Notes: generated by a model not told the origin, from the letters alone. Counted from the stretch's first letter, positions 1 through 10,395 are shown. The stretch: 64,000 bases of DNA from Corynebacterium amycolatum SK46 (GCF_000173655.1 NZ_ABZU01000001.1:220231-284230), one strand, 5' to 3'. Numbers and translations are program-made.

Positions 1-1033
1 CATCCTCGCCCATCACACCCAATGGAGCGACGCCTGGGTGACCATACGTTGCAATCAGATGACGACCGGGGAACAGCAGTGTGCCTCCACCTGGCAGCTC
101 CTTGACCTTGTCATCTTTGGCCAGCTCGATGGACTGATCGAACTTGTCCTTATCGCCGAAAACCTTACCCAAAGCAATCAGGGACTCGCCGTCGCGAGCA
201 GCGGAAATCGACTCAGAGGTAGCACGCGCGTCGCCCACCGGCAGCCAACTGACCTTCAAGCCAGCGGCGCGGGCCGTAGCAATGGAGGCCAAACCGGTAC
301 CCGGTGCGGCCAGTGCCAATTTATTCTTGACCTCCTTTGGCGATCCCTTCGGCAGGGTGACGCTCTCCTGTCCCTTGTCATCCTGCCCATCGCTGGCGCG
401 ATCCTGAGCCTCTTGGTTGGCTGCCTCATCCTTCGTTGCATCGCCCTCGACGACAGTTGGCTTCTCCGGATCCATCTCAACGACAGCGCGTGTCGGCTTC
501 GACTCCGTCTCTTTGAGAACCTTAAACTCAGTACCGACGAGCTCCTTAAGGCCATCGGTCGTACCCGGATCTGCAATGATCTGACGGCCCTCTCCCCCAG
601 TCAGGTCAACTGCACCCACAGTAAGGACTGTCTTTGCGCCCAGACGATCGATCTCTTCTTCCACATCGGCGATATCGGCGCCAGTATCACGGCCACGAGC
701 ATCCTTCTTCGGGCTCTTGGCAGTAGTGTCATCTTCCGCGTCTTCGGCACTACCAGCCACCAGCATCGGCAGACCAGCAGCAACCGCGATGCCTGCCGCC
801 CTACGCTGCTCAGCAGGGCCAGCCGAGGAAACGACAACCGCTTCCGAACTGTCAATCAGGCTTTCCGACGCTGCGATGTCGTCGCTAAGAACCGTCGATT
901 CAGCGTCCACCTTCTTCGTGGAAACAGCGCTGTCGGAATTACCACACGCGACCAAGGCGCTTGACCCCAACGCCAGACTGACCGTCAGGGCAACGGTTGC
1001 CGTCACGCGCCGCGTCATTGCGGATACTCGCAC
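1..1033 (-). CDS. Secreted lipoprotein with CWB2-like segments (3' end outside window)
   Basis: The frame is open from a GTG at 1033 to the left edge, so the C-terminus is missing. The GTG lies 4 nt after a clear GGAGGT ribosome site; an in-frame ATG is at 1018. The product starts with a basic n-region, a hydrophobic stretch and the lipobox LVAC, so it should be lipid-anchored outside the membrane. Two mature segments (EAVVVSSAGPAEQRRAAGIA and IDRLGAKTVLTVGAVDL) resemble the alternating pattern of cell-wall-binding repeat 2 domains. A linker rich in Lys, Glu and Asp lies between. No catalytic motif is visible, and the exact function is unknown. Lipoprotein status is well supported; the CWB2 link is tentative. 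Confidence 0.75.
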   Translation of the reverse strand, partial: MRVSAMTRRVTATVALTVSLALGSSALVACGNSDSAVSTKKVDAESTVLSDDIAASESLIDSSEAVVVSSAGPAEQRRAAGIAVAAGLPMLVAGSAEDAEDDTTAKSPKKDARGRDTGADIADVEEEIDRLGAKTVLTVGAVDLTGGEGRQIIADPGTTDGLKELVGTEFKVLKETESKPTRAVVEMDPEKPTVVEGDATKDEAANQEAQDRASDGQDDKGQESVTLPKGSPKEVKNKLALAAPGTGLASIATARAAGLKVSWLPVGDARATSESISAARDGESLIALGKVFGDKDKFDQSIELAKDDKVKELPGGGTLLFPGRHLIATYGHPGVAPLGVMGED

Positions 1034-1159
1034 AATTACCTCCGTGAAATGATTTGATTTCAACGATTAGACTATCGAACGTCTTTGTTGAGGGAGACCT
1101 TTCAACCCAGATTAGAACCCCGGATACAACTGGGCTACACCCGTTCGGCCGTAGTTGCT

Positions 1160-1185
1160 TTTATCTCAGATGTTTATCTCAGATG
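1160..1185. repeat. Two tandem copies of a 13-bp unit
   Basis: TTTATCTCAGATG occurs twice in direct succession (1160-1172, 1173-1185), followed by a partial third copy (TTTATCCCG). It lies in the 280-bp gap between the end of ilvC and the lipoprotein gene. It could be an operator upstream of the lipoprotein gene or chance slippage; I see no further support. Confidence 0.5.
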
Positions 1186-1231
1186 TTTATCCCGCACGTT
1201 TCATTGAAAGAAAACTAGTAAGAGAGATACG

Positions 1232-1274
1232 AAAAGGGCCTCATCACGGCGGTGAAGCTCGGTGATGAAGCCCT
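1232..1274 (-). terminator. Intrinsic terminator of ilvBNC
   Basis: On the minus strand AGGGCTTCATCAC and GTGATGAGGCCCT form a 13-bp stem with one G-U pair around a 14-17 nt loop, followed by TTTT. It sits about 40 bp after the ilvC stop codon and ends the ilvBNC transcript. Confidence 0.85.
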
Positions 1275-1313
1275 ACTTCGCGAACAAGCGAGGGATTCGC
1301 TTAAGCAACAAAC

Positions 1314-2360
<1,047 letters not shown>

Positions 2361-2383
2361 TTAAAAACCTTAGCGTTTAGTTG

Positions 2384-2887
2384 TTAGCGGGTCTGGAGCA
2401 TCGGCTTCGGCCCGCGCGCCATTGCGACGGTACCGGACTGAATGAGCTCACGGATACCAAACGGCTCGAGGACCTCCAGCAGGGCTACGAGCTTCGAGCG
2501 CTCACCCGTCGCCTCAATGATGACAGACTCTTGAGAGACGTCCACCACGCGGGCACGGAAGAGATTGGCGGCATCGACGACCTGCGGACGGTTGGTGTTG
2601 TCACAGGAAACCTTCACCATCAGCAGTCCGCGCGACACCATGGTCTCTGGGGGCTGGCGGACCACCTTCAGCACGGGCACCAGCTTGTTCAGCTGCTTAG
2701 TAATCTGTTCGATTGGCAGCGTCTCCGTCTCGACCACAACGGTGATGCGATTGACGCCCTCGGTCTCAGTTTCACCCGAGGTAATCGACTGGATGCTGAA
2801 ACCTCGGCGGGTAAACATGCCCGCAATGCGGACCAGAATACCCGGCTCATCGAGGGTCAACACGGATAGAGTGTGCAGTTCAGCCAT
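2384..2887 (-). CDS. ilvN: Acetolactate synthase, small regulatory subunit
   Basis: IlvN activates the catalytic subunit IlvB and gives it feedback inhibition by valine and other branched-chain amino acids. The N-terminal ACT domain (LSVLTLDEPGILVRIAGMF) is followed by a C-terminal ACT-like domain ending in FGIRELIQSG, a hallmark of the family. I chose the ATG at 2887 (167 residues, AGGAAG upstream). The GTG at 2899 would almost touch that ribosome site. It lies between ilvB and ilvC in one operon. Confidence 0.96.
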   Translation of the reverse strand: MAELHTLSVLTLDEPGILVRIAGMFTRRGFSIQSITSGETETEGVNRITVVVETETLPIEQITKQLNKLVPVLKVVRQPPETMVSRGLLMVKVSCDNTNRPQVVDAANLFRARVVDVSQESVIIEATGERSKLVALLEVLEPFGIRELIQSGTVAMARGPKPMLQTR

Positions 2888-2921
2888 TTTGGGACTCACT
2901 TCCTGTTGCTTCGGATCCCGA

Positions 2922-4832
2922 TTAGCGGGTCTTCATGGACGGGTGGTTAGCGTCGGGCTGCTTCGCGGCGTCCTCGGCGTTGTCCACAACAGTGCCGTGG
3001 ATGTCAGCCGGGGTTTCAGCTGCTGAGTTCTCATCGTTGAACAGCGGGCGCAGACCGCGGGCGTATTCGACCTCATCATTGGACTTGCCAGCTGCTACCA
3101 TCGGCCACACCTGAGCATCCTCACCGACAATGAAGTCAATAACCACCGGTCGGTCATTGATCTCGCGTGCCTTCTTAATTGCGGCCGCGACATCCTCCTT
3201 CTTAGTCACGCGAATCGCCACGCAGCCAAGCCCCTCGGAGAGCTGGACGAAGTCCGGCAGGTAGGAGTTATCCTCCGGGCGCAGCTTGGTGTTGGAGTAG
3301 CGCTGATCGTAGAACAGCGTCTGCCACTGACGAACCATGCCCAGGTTACCGTTGTTAATCAAGGCAACCTTGATGGGGAAACCTTCCATTGCACAGGTGG
3401 TCAGCTCCTGATTAGTCATCTGGAAGCAACCGTCACCATCAATGGCCCAGACTTCCTTTTCAGGAGCAGCTGCCTTGGCACCCATCGCAGCCGGAATTGA
3501 GTAGCCCATCGTGCCGGCACCACCGGAGTTAAGCCAGGTGCGCGGGTTCTCGTACTGGACGAACTGCGCTGCCCACATCTGGTGCTGGCCGACGCCAGCG
3601 GCATAGATGGCCTCCGGGCCAACGATGTCGGACAGAGTCTGAATTACAAACTGCGGAGCGATTGCACCATCAGCGGGCTCTTCCCAACCGAGAGGGAACT
3701 CGTCGCGGAGACCGTCGAGAAGCTTCAGCCAGTCGGTAATCTGCGGGCGGCTAAGACCGAGCTTGGTGTAGGACTCGCTCAGTGCAGCAAGGACCTCGCG
3801 GGCATCGCCGACGATGGGAACGTCGACTTCGCGGAGCTTGCCAATCTCTGCCGGGTCAATATCGGCGTGGATAACCTTCGCGTTCGGCGCGAAGGAATTC
3901 AGATCACCGGTAACACGGTCGTCGAAACGCGCGCCAATCGTGATGAGCAGGTCGGACTTCTGCAGAGCAGCGACGGCGGACACCTTGCCGTGCATGCCCG
4001 GCATACCCATGTGCAGCGGGTGCGAGTCCGGGAATGCGCCGCGAGCCATCAGCGTGGTCACGACCGGAACCCCAGTCTGCTCGGCGAACTCGACCAGCTC
4101 CTTGGAAGCATCAGCCTTAATGACACCGCCACCGATGTAGAACACCGGACGCTTTGCAGCAGCAATCATCTCAGCGGCTTCGTCAATCTGACGCTGGTGC
4201 GGAGTCGTCACAGGACGGTAGCCCGGCAGGGCAATCTCCGGCGGCCAGGTGAAGTCAATCATCGTATTCTGGAGGTCCTTCGGGACATCGACCAGAACCG
4301 GACCTGGACGGCCAGAAGAAGCCAGGTGGAATGCCTCAGCGAGCGCGCGAGGGATATCCTCAGCTTCAGTGACCATGAAGTTGTGCTTAGTAATCGGCAT
4401 GGTCACACCGCGGATGTCAGCCTCCTGGAAAGCGTCAGTACCCAGCAGCGGGCGACCGACCTGACCGGTGATGGCGACAACCGGAACGGAGTCCATCTGA
4501 GCATCCGCGAGCGGGGTTACCAGGTTGGTAGCACCCGGGCCGGAAGTCGCGATACAGACACCAACCTTGCCGGAAACCTGCGCGTAACCAGTGGCGGCGT
4601 GGCCAGCTCCCTGCTCGTGGCGCACGAGGACGTGGCGGAGCTTTTCCGAGTCATAAATGGGATCGTAGAGCGGAAGCACTGCACCACCGGGAATACCGAA
4701 GGCTACCTCGACACCAAGCTCTTCAAGGGATCGGACAATGGCTTGTGCACCAGAAATTCGCTCGGGGGCGCTGGTGCGCGCCTTAGCCGCGAATTGGGCG
4801 GGCGATGGGGTGTGCTGCTCGTGCGCGTTCAC
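2922..4832 (-). CDS. ilvB: Acetolactate synthase, large catalytic subunit
   Basis: This thiamine-diphosphate and FAD-dependent enzyme condenses two pyruvates to 2-acetolactate, or pyruvate with 2-oxobutyrate. The 636-residue product has the N-terminal Pyr domain with the catalytic Glu in [11 protein letters not shown], the central FAD/Rossmann domain and the C-terminal PP domain with the ThDP motif [15 protein letters not shown] at 4832 is supported by AGGAG 7 nt upstream. The last 40 residues are acidic and less conserved. It is the first gene of ilvBNC, with a promoter at 4912-4940 and a possible leader peptide just upstream. Confidence 0.97.
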   Translation of the reverse strand: MNAHEQHTPSPAQFAAKARTSAPERISGAQAIVRSLEELGVEVAFGIPGGAVLPLYDPIYDSEKLRHVLVRHEQGAGHAATGYAQVSGKVGVCIATSGPGATNLVTPLADAQMDSVPVVAITGQVGRPLLGTDAFQEADIRGVTMPITKHNFMVTEAEDIPRALAEAFHLASSGRPGPVLVDVPKDLQNTMIDFTWPPEIALPGYRPVTTPHQRQIDEAAEMIAAAKRPVFYIGGGVIKADASKELVEFAEQTGVPVVTTLMARGAFPDSHPLHMGMPGMHGKVSAVAALQKSDLLITIGARFDDRVTGDLNSFAPNAKVIHADIDPAEIGKLREVDVPIVGDAREVLAALSESYTKLGLSRPQITDWLKLLDGLRDEFPLGWEEPADGAIAPQFVIQTLSDIVGPEAIYAAGVGQHQMWAAQFVQYENPRTWLNSGGAGTMGYSIPAAMGAKAAAPEKEVWAIDGDGCFQMTNQELTTCAMEGFPIKVALINNGNLGMVRQWQTLFYDQRYSNTKLRPEDNSYLPDFVQLSEGLGCVAIRVTKKEDVAAAIKKAREINDRPVVIDFIVGEDAQVWPMVAAGKSNDEVEYARGLRPLFNDENSAAETPADIHGTVVDNAEDAAKQPDANHPSMKTR

Positions 4833-4879
4833 GATTTCGCTCCTGGGTCATGGTGGGCAACTACTCCACTCACATTCAC
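4829..4879 (-). CDS. Possible valine-rich leader peptide of ilvB (16 codons)
   Basis: Between the ilvB promoter and ilvB a GTG-started frame encodes [16 protein letters not shown] and ends with a TGA that overlaps the ilvB GTG start (GTGA). Four of the first seven codons are valine. Known ilvBNC operons of corynebacteria have an attenuator with a leader peptide rich in branched-chain residues, so position and composition fit. There is no clear ribosome site of its own and I could not confirm a terminator/antiterminator pair. It may instead act by translational coupling or be chance. Confidence 0.35.
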   Translation of the reverse strand: MNVSGVVAHHDPGAKS

Positions 4880-4911
4880 GCGAAGAAGCTACGAATGTGG
4901 CGTTGGCTACA

Positions 4912-4940
4912 ACCCTAACGTCCACATAGTGAGAAGTCAA
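4912..4940 (-). promoter_or_regulatory. Promoter of the ilvBNC operon
   Basis: On the minus strand TTGACT (4935-4940) is followed after exactly 17 bp by TAGGGT (4912-4917), matching the corynebacterial SigA pattern (TTGA.. / TANNNT). Transcription would start near 4905 and give a leader of roughly 75 nt before ilvB. Confidence 0.7.
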
Positions 4941-5200
4941 TCCCGCCAATTGGACACCCCACCCGTATCGCACCCCGAGTACCCACCCGATTCCAACGAG
5001 AACCCCACCCCAACTTTGGGAATCACTCTACCTAGATACTCTCCGACCACTACCCCGGGGGACACCCTGGTCCTACAAACCCGAGACCTACACACCCGTG
5101 CCCCGCAGGCCTCAAGTCCTCAAGCCTCAAGCCCAAAGCTCGTCTTTATGCATAATTCTTTACCTTTAAACTCAGCGCATATTAAGGCGAACGACCTACG
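4941..5200. other. Intergenic region between divergent ilvB and MscCG genes
   Basis: Together with the ilvB leader this makes a 368-bp gap. The middle is rich in C and A, including three close CTCAAG copies around 5110-5131. The end nearest the channel gene is AT-rich (5146-5185) and probably carries its promoter, but no convincing -35/-10 pair could be assigned. I see no RNA gene or conserved small frame. Confidence 0.4.
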
Positions 5201-6865
5201 GTGGATGGCATGGAATTTTTGCAATACATGTTGTTACGGGCATGGCAATGGGTGGCCAATAACGGCCTTGCCATCGCATGCCTGGCCATCCTGCTAATTC
5301 TTGTTCCCCGTATCCGGCGGTTCGTTCTGGCAATTGCGGACGGAAACATCTCCTCCGAAGAGGAGCAGTCCAAGGGACGGCGCGCCCTGATTGGCGCTGT
5401 GGTTTACATCGTCGAAGTCATTGCATACTTCGTCTTAATCATCGCGATGCTGTCGAAATTCGGTATCTCGCTAACCGCAGCCGCCATCCCTGCAACAGTT
5501 GTTTCCGCTGCTGTTGGTTTTGGCGCCCAAGGCGTCATCGCCGACTTCCTCGGCGGCATGTTCATTATCGCCGAGAAGCAGTACGGCATCGGGGACTGGG
5601 TAGAATTCCACTCCCCTTCGGGCACTGTCCAAGGTGACGTAGTCAATATGACATTGCGCGCCACCACAATCCGAACCCTCAACGGCGAGGAAATCATCGT
5701 GCCCAACTCCGAGGCACGCATGTGTATCAACTACTCCTCACAGTGGTCCCGTGCTGTTGTTGAAGTTCCCGTACCGATGACCGCTGGTGGCTCCATTAAG
5801 GATTTGGAAGAGCGCACTGTCGCCGCTGCCAAGCGCGCAATCGCACTGGACTCCGTCAAGGATGCAGTTCTCTCCGAGATCAAGCTACAGTCCTCCACGG
5901 AGCTCAATCCGCCGACGGTTATGGGCCTGCCGTGGACCGTCACTATGCGCTTGATTGTCGACTGCAAACCGGGCGACCAATGGCTCATCGAGCGCGCCAT
6001 CCGCGCCGCAGTCATCGACACTTGGTGGGATGATTACGGCGAGCGCGCCCAACAGACCCCGTTTGCTCCCGCCGAAGAAATCACCGGCCACGTCCGCGAT
6101 GACACAATGATTGAACAGCTCAGGCAGGCCGATGCTAAGCAGGGGCAAAAACAACAGCTTGACGACGGCGACAGCGCTTCAACCGAAGTTGTAGAAGCGG
6201 TAGCGAACACTACTGCCCAGCCGGATACCGCAGAAACCAAGCTGCTGGAAACCCAGACCGTCGATAAGCAAGACGGGAACGAGCGATCCGACCTGCCGCA
6301 TACGGGTGCTGACCTCGATGATGCTCGACGCGAGCAGGAGGACAGCGGAAGCAACAATGCCATCCGCAAGCTGGTTAGCCACCCTGATTGGAAGACGCTC
6401 ACGACGCGCCAGAAGGTCCGACGAATCCTCTCCGCAGGTGGGCGTGCTCGCGTTTCGACAATCATGCTCTTGGTAACCCTAATGGTCCTCGGCGTTTTGA
6501 ATCTGATGACGGTAGAGACAGAGGACGGCCCATCCGGCTGGTTGGCACCGAGTAGGTGGAGCGACCGCGCGGCAACGCAGGAAGAGGTCTCGGAGGAGTC
6601 GTCGGCTCCGCAATCATCGAGCCAGCCGACTAGCGCCACACAAAGTGTGCAGCCCACCGAGACTTCACAGCAGACTCAGACGTCACAGAATCAGCCGTCC
6701 GAGACTTCACAGCAGACTCAGAGCACGCAGAACCGCACACCTTCGACCGCCACCTCCACCGAGCCGGACTCTAATCAGAGCAACATCGACAACGAGAGCA
6801 CTGGCGGATCGCAGTCGACAGACTCCACTAACAACGCAGAACCAAACTCGGCCGGGGCGCAATAA
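5201..6865 (+). CDS. mscCG: MscCG-type mechanosensitive channel (MscS family, glutamate exporter type)
   Basis: The first 290 residues form an MscS-type channel: three membrane segments (about 20-40, 60-85, 90-125, the last being the Ala/Gly-rich pore helix), then the cytoplasmic beta domain (YGIGDWVEFHSPSGTVQGDVV). A charged linker leads to a fourth membrane segment (about 417-437) and an external tail of over 100 residues rich in Ser, Thr and Gln. This fourth-helix layout is characteristic of C. glutamicum MscCG (YggB, NCgl1221), which exports glutamate under membrane tension. The GTG start was kept because the N-terminus then lines up with that protein as I remember it; an ATG follows at 5210. 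Position between ilvB and ilvD matches C. glutamicum. Confidence 0.93.
   Translation: MDGMEFLQYMLLRAWQWVANNGLAIACLAILLILVPRIRRFVLAIADGNISSEEEQSKGRRALIGAVVYIVEVIAYFVLIIAMLSKFGISLTAAAIPATVVSAAVGFGAQGVIADFLGGMFIIAEKQYGIGDWVEFHSPSGTVQGDVVNMTLRATTIRTLNGEEIIVPNSEARMCINYSSQWSRAVVEVPVPMTAGGSIKDLEERTVAAAKRAIALDSVKDAVLSEIKLQSSTELNPPTVMGLPWTVTMRLIVDCKPGDQWLIERAIRAAVIDTWWDDYGERAQQTPFAPAEEITGHVRDDTMIEQLRQADAKQGQKQQLDDGDSASTEVVEAVANTTAQPDTAETKLLETQTVDKQDGNERSDLPHTGADLDDARREQEDSGSNNAIRKLVSHPDWKTLTTRQKVRRILSAGGRARVSTIMLLVTLMVLGVLNLMTVETEDGPSGWLAPSRWSDRAATQEEVSEESSAPQSSSQPTSATQSVQPTETSQQTQTSQNQPSETSQQTQSTQNRTPSTATSTEPDSNQSNIDNESTGGSQSTDSTNNAEPNSAGAQ
6657..6722 (+). repeat. In-frame 24-bp direct repeat in the MscCG tail
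   Basis: The same 24 bases, encoding ETSQQTQ with flanks, occur at 6657-6680 and 6699-6722, 42 bp (14 codons) apart. This is an imperfect tandem duplication of a Ser/Thr/Gln-rich unit in the extracytoplasmic tail, a likely site of length variation between strains. Confidence 0.85.
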
Positions 6866-6922
6866 GGCGCCACCGCCTACCGCGCATTAACCAATCCGAA
6901 CTACCCGCTACAATCAAAGGCC

Positions 6923-7441
6923 ATGACTGACTCGACTCCACAGCCAAAAATTGCGACGCAGCGATTTCGCCCACAGAAGACGCATCTGTTCATCGTTGCG
7001 TTCATGCTCGTGCTGTGTGTAATTGCCACCGGTTTTGCCCCGTGGCTGGCCGTTACTTTCCTGGCGCCGTTGATTTATACGCTTTGGATTTTCCGAGTAC
7101 GCACCACCATAGGGCCACGCGGTATCACTGCGGTGTACCTATTGTCGAAGCGCCGTTCGGTACCCTGGAGCGATTTTGCGGGCATCTTCTTCAACAAGGG
7201 CGGCCGCGCCTTCGCGGTAACCAAGTCAGATGAGCGCATCGCCCTGCCGGCCATCTCTTTTAATTCGCTGCCGGAGTTGAAGGAAGCCACTGGCGGTCTG
7301 ATTCCAGATCCGATTGCTTCGGCTCGCATGGCGGAAAATGACAAGGTCGAGGTTTTCGACCGCGATGGCTACTCCGTAATGAAGAAGGTCAGTGAGGTTG
7401 AGGCTGATGCCAAGCCTAAAGGTGACGCCTCTGCCGAGTAA
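6923..7441 (+). CDS. Small membrane protein with PH-like (bPH) domain
   Basis: The product has 172 residues. Two adjacent hydrophobic segments (about 28-46 and 48-62) are followed by a beta-rich part (TTIGPRGITAVYLLSKRRSVPWSDFAGI) typical of bacterial PH-like domains in actinobacterial membrane proteins, then an acidic tail. A TACAAT box at 6909-6914 lies 8 bp before the ATG and no ribosome site is visible, so the mRNA may be leaderless. The gene sits between mscCG and ilvD as in related genomes. Its function is not established. Confidence 0.8.
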   Translation: MTDSTPQPKIATQRFRPQKTHLFIVAFMLVLCVIATGFAPWLAVTFLAPLIYTLWIFRVRTTIGPRGITAVYLLSKRRSVPWSDFAGIFFNKGGRAFAVTKSDERIALPAISFNSLPELKEATGGLIPDPIASARMAENDKVEVFDRDGYSVMKKVSEVEADAKPKGDASAE

Positions 7442-7454
7442 CATATAAGCAGCC

Positions 7455-7523
7455 CACAAAGCCCCTAAATCTCATTATGCGGACACTAGTGACCGCGAAA
7501 TGAGACATTGGGGGCTTTTTGTG
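7455..7523. terminator. Long hairpin terminator before ilvD
   Basis: CACAAAGCCCC and GGGGGCTTTTTGTG are the outer arms. The inner arms TCTCATT / AATGAGA and GCGG / CCGC extend the stem around the loop near 7483-7492. The 3' arm runs into TTTTT, giving an efficient terminator for the upstream genes. Confidence 0.85.
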
Positions 7524-7575
7524 ATTAATATGGATAATTAATTACTTTGCACCCTATCTAGGAAGGGCAGCCCCC

Positions 7576-9420
7576 ATGATCCCCCTTCGCTCTAAAGTCA
7601 CCACTGCCGGCCGAAATGCGGCTGGTGCGCGTTCCCTATGGCGCGCAACTGGTATGACCGATAACGACTTCGGCAAGCCGATTATCGCAATTGCAAACTC
7701 TTACACTCAGTTTGTTCCGGGGCACGTGCACCTGAAGGATGTTGGCGACATCGTCGCAGAAGCTGTGACCGCAGCCGGTGGCGTCCCCCGTGAGTTCAAC
7801 ACCATTGCTGTCGATGATGGAATTGCGATGGGTCACGACGGCATGCTCTACTCGCTGCCGTCCCGTGAGATTATTGCTGACTCTGTGGAGTACATGGTCA
7901 ACGCTCACACCGCTGACGCATTGGTCTGTATTTCCAACTGTGACAAGATCACGCCTGGCATGCTCAATGCGGCTCTGCGTCTGAATATCCCGGTGGTCTT
8001 CGTTTCCGGCGGGCCGATGGAATCGGGATCTTCGGTTGTTATCGATGGCGTCGTCAAGCCCGGCTCTGACCTCATCTCGGCTATTTCTGCATCCGCGAAC
8101 GACAAGGTCGATGACAAGAACCTGCTCGACATCGAGCGCTCGGCCTGCCCGACCTGCGGATCGTGCTCGGGTATGTTCACCGCAAACTCGATGAACTGCC
8201 TGACCGAGGCCCTCGGCCTGTCCCTGCCGGGCAACGGTTCTACCCTGGCGACTCAGCAGGCGCGTCGCGATCTGTTCACCCGCGCCGGTGAGCTGATTGT
8301 GGACCTGGCGAAGAGCTACTACCACGATGGTGACGAGTCCGTGCTGCCGCGCAACATCGCCAACCGCGACGCCTTTGTCAACGCAATGACACTTGACGTT
8401 GCCATGGGCGGTTCCACCAACACGGTGCTCCATATTCTCGCTGCCGCGCAGGAGGGCGAGATTGACTTCGATCTCTCTGACATCGACGCCATTTCCCGCC
8501 GCGTGCCTTGTCTGTCCAAGGTGGCACCGAACTCGGACTACTACATGGAGGACGTCCACCGCGCCGGCGGTATTCCCGCCATCCTCGGCGAACTGCGCCG
8601 CGCGGGCCTGCTGCAAATGAATGTCCGTTCAGTTCACTCCCCGTCGCTGGAGGAGCACTTGGACAACTGGGATATCCGCGGCGGCAAGGCCACTGATGAA
8701 GCGATTGAACTGTTCCACGCAGCCCCCGGCGGCGTGCGCACCACCGAGCCGTTCTCCACGTCCAACCGCTGGGAGAGCCTGGATACGGACTCCGAAAATG
8801 GCTGCATCCGCGACTTCGACCACGCCTACACCAAGGAAGGCGGTCTGTGTGTCCTGCGCGGCAACATCGCCGAGGACGGAGCTGTCCTGAAGACCGCCGG
8901 TATCGGCGAGGATCAGTTTCACTTCGAGGGCACCGCTCGCGTCGTAGAGAGCCAGGAAGAGGCTGTCTCGGTCATCTTGAACCGCACGTTGCAGCCGGGC
9001 GAAGTTCTCTTTGTCATCTACGAGGGTCCTTCCGGCGGCCCGGGCATGCAGGAGATGCTGCACCCGACCGCATTCATCAAGGGCGCTGGCCTGGGTAAGG
9101 TCTGTGCACTGGTTACCGATGGTCGCTTCTCCGGCGGTTCCTCCGGACTGTCTATCGGCCACGTTTCCCCGGAGGCCGCTGCCGGCGGCGCAATCGGCCT
9201 CGTCCGCAACGGCGACCCGGTGTACATCGATGTCGCTGAACGACGCCTTGAGATTCAGGTGTCCGACGAGGAGCTGGCCGCTCGCCGCGATGAGGAGCTC
9301 AAGCGCGACAAGCCGTTTACTCCGCACAAGCCGCGTCCGCGCAAGGTGTCCAAGGCGCTGCGCGCATACGCCAAGATGGCGTCCAGTGCGGATAAGGGCG
9401 CGGTCCGCATTGTCGACTAG
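7576..9420 (+). CDS. ilvD: Dihydroxy-acid dehydratase
   Basis: IlvD dehydrates 2,3-dihydroxy-isovalerate or -3-methylvalerate to the 2-oxo acid, the third common step of valine and isoleucine synthesis. The 614 residues contain the iron-sulfur cysteines in [10 protein letters not shown] and in [18 protein letters not shown], and the conserved C-terminal [12 protein letters not shown] and [11 protein letters not shown] segments. AGGAAGG precedes the ATG by 9 nt. It is transcribed alone, bounded by terminators on both sides. Confidence 0.98.
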   Translation: MIPLRSKVTTAGRNAAGARSLWRATGMTDNDFGKPIIAIANSYTQFVPGHVHLKDVGDIVAEAVTAAGGVPREFNTIAVDDGIAMGHDGMLYSLPSREIIADSVEYMVNAHTADALVCISNCDKITPGMLNAALRLNIPVVFVSGGPMESGSSVVIDGVVKPGSDLISAISASANDKVDDKNLLDIERSACPTCGSCSGMFTANSMNCLTEALGLSLPGNGSTLATQQARRDLFTRAGELIVDLAKSYYHDGDESVLPRNIANRDAFVNAMTLDVAMGGSTNTVLHILAAAQEGEIDFDLSDIDAISRRVPCLSKVAPNSDYYMEDVHRAGGIPAILGELRRAGLLQMNVRSVHSPSLEEHLDNWDIRGGKATDEAIELFHAAPGGVRTTEPFSTSNRWESLDTDSENGCIRDFDHAYTKEGGLCVLRGNIAEDGAVLKTAGIGEDQFHFEGTARVVESQEEAVSVILNRTLQPGEVLFVIYEGPSGGPGMQEMLHPTAFIKGAGLGKVCALVTDGRFSGGSSGLSIGHVSPEAAAGGAIGLVRNGDPVYIDVAERRLEIQVSDEELAARRDEELKRDKPFTPHKPRPRKVSKALRAYAKMASSADKGAVRIVD

Positions 9421-9435
9421 CTAGATCAAACCCGC

Positions 9436-10329
9436 TTAAAGGCCTGTGCTGACCGCACGGGCCTTTGGCGTTTCTAAGGTAGCTTTGCGTCCAGTCTTCT
9501 GCGTGGGCTTCACCAAATCCCGGTACTCGACGTCCGCAATCCCCTCAGCGATGTCCTCGGTGTGTGCATATTTGCCGCCTTCGGTGATTGCCGCCATTAC
9601 ATATCCGGGGCCAAAAACAACGGAAGAGTGCCACGAACGCCGGTTGGACCAGCCCATCTTCGCGCCTTCAGAGCCGGGCAGGCCGGCAAGACCAAAATTC
9701 TGTCGATAGCCATCGGCAGCAATCGGCGACCAGTGTCTCATCGCCTCAAGCACCTCAGAATCAGGATGCTTCAGACGAAGCTGGGAAATAAAAGACACCA
9801 CATCTTCCGCCGTAGTCCTCGATACTCCCCACTTCTCTCCGCCGGAGGTGTTGAACAGGCCGTACTCGGTCGCAATGGAATCGACCGATTCCGGGTACTT
9901 CCGGTAGAAGTCGGCTGCCAAATCGTCGTCGGAACGCGAAATCATCTTTTCGACGCGCTCGGCATCGTCGGCAGTGCCGTGTTCGAGCACATACTGACCG
10001 ATATACAACTTAATCAGGGATAGCGCCGGCAGCGGGCGTTGCGATGCCTGGCTGCTGTACCCCACGCCCACCGGCTCGTAGCTCACTGCCATTTGCGTGC
10101 GCGGGTCAGTCTCAATCAACCCTTCGGCGTTGAGATTCATACGCGGCAGGCTCACCCCATGTGTCGGCCAGGCGCTTGCCGACGAGACGGAGGCTGCAAC
10201 CTCATTGTGCTCGCCGGCAGCGGCTGTCGACGGTGAGTGAATCGACGTTGTCGCGCCTATCGAGGACATGAAAAAGACCACCGCGAGGGTGGTCTTTATT
10301 GCGTGTCTCGACTTTGGCATAGGGGGCAT
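9436..10329 (-). CDS. Secreted protein with a class A beta-lactamase-like fold
   Basis: The 297-residue product starts with a Sec-type signal (basic start, hydrophobic residues 12-25). It then shows the order of class A serine hydrolases: S104-L-I-K107 as SxxK, S133-D-D135 where SDN is usual, and K224-M-G226 where K(T/S)G is usual. The second and third motifs are altered, so it may be a divergent D,D-peptidase or a non-hydrolytic relative rather than a resistance enzyme. Related proteins are common in corynebacteria. A terminator-like hairpin lies inside the signal-peptide codons, and the 3' end overlaps the terminator shared with ilvD. Confidence 0.75.
   Translation of the reverse strand: MPPMPKSRHAIKTTLAVVFFMSSIGATTSIHSPSTAAAGEHNEVAASVSSASAWPTHGVSLPRMNLNAEGLIETDPRTQMAVSYEPVGVGYSSQASQRPLPALSLIKLYIGQYVLEHGTADDAERVEKMISRSDDDLAADFYRKYPESVDSIATEYGLFNTSGGEKWGVSRTTAEDVVSFISQLRLKHPDSEVLEAMRHWSPIAADGYRQNFGLAGLPGSEGAKMGWSNRRSWHSSVVFGPGYVMAAITEGGKYAHTEDIAEGIADVEYRDLVKPTQKTGRKATLETPKARAVSTGL
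9438..9466. terminator. Bidirectional terminator between ilvD and its convergent neighbour
   Basis: AAAGGCC-TGTGC and GCACG-GGCCTTT form a 12-bp stem around TGACC. It lies 18 bp after the ilvD stop and overlaps the final codons of the minus-strand gene. Confidence 0.8.
10271..10297 (-). terminator. Terminator-like hairpin inside the 5' coding region
   Basis: On the minus strand AAAGACCACC, a 5-nt loop (CTCGC) and GGTGGTCTTT form a perfect 10-bp stem, followed by TT, so the last five bases read TTTTT. It has the form of an intrinsic terminator but lies in the sense direction within codons 11-20 of the beta-lactamase-like gene. It could cause attenuation, or end transcripts coming from the DoxX gene upstream. 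Confidence 0.65.
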
Positions 10330-10395
10330 TGTACCCCGGCCCTAACCGAGAACCTAGTTTAGGTCGCTCGACTGTTGGTGTATCTGCGAGCCGCC

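Noticed and set aside
38..964. 308-residue plus-strand open frame at the left end
   Set aside because: The opposite strand carries a clear lipoprotein with ribosome site and lipobox, so the plus frame is a shadow.
3582..5297. 571-residue plus-strand open frame opposite ilvB
   Set aside because: It is antisense to ilvB and its promoter; the composition is that of a codon shadow in a GC-rich gene, with no domain.
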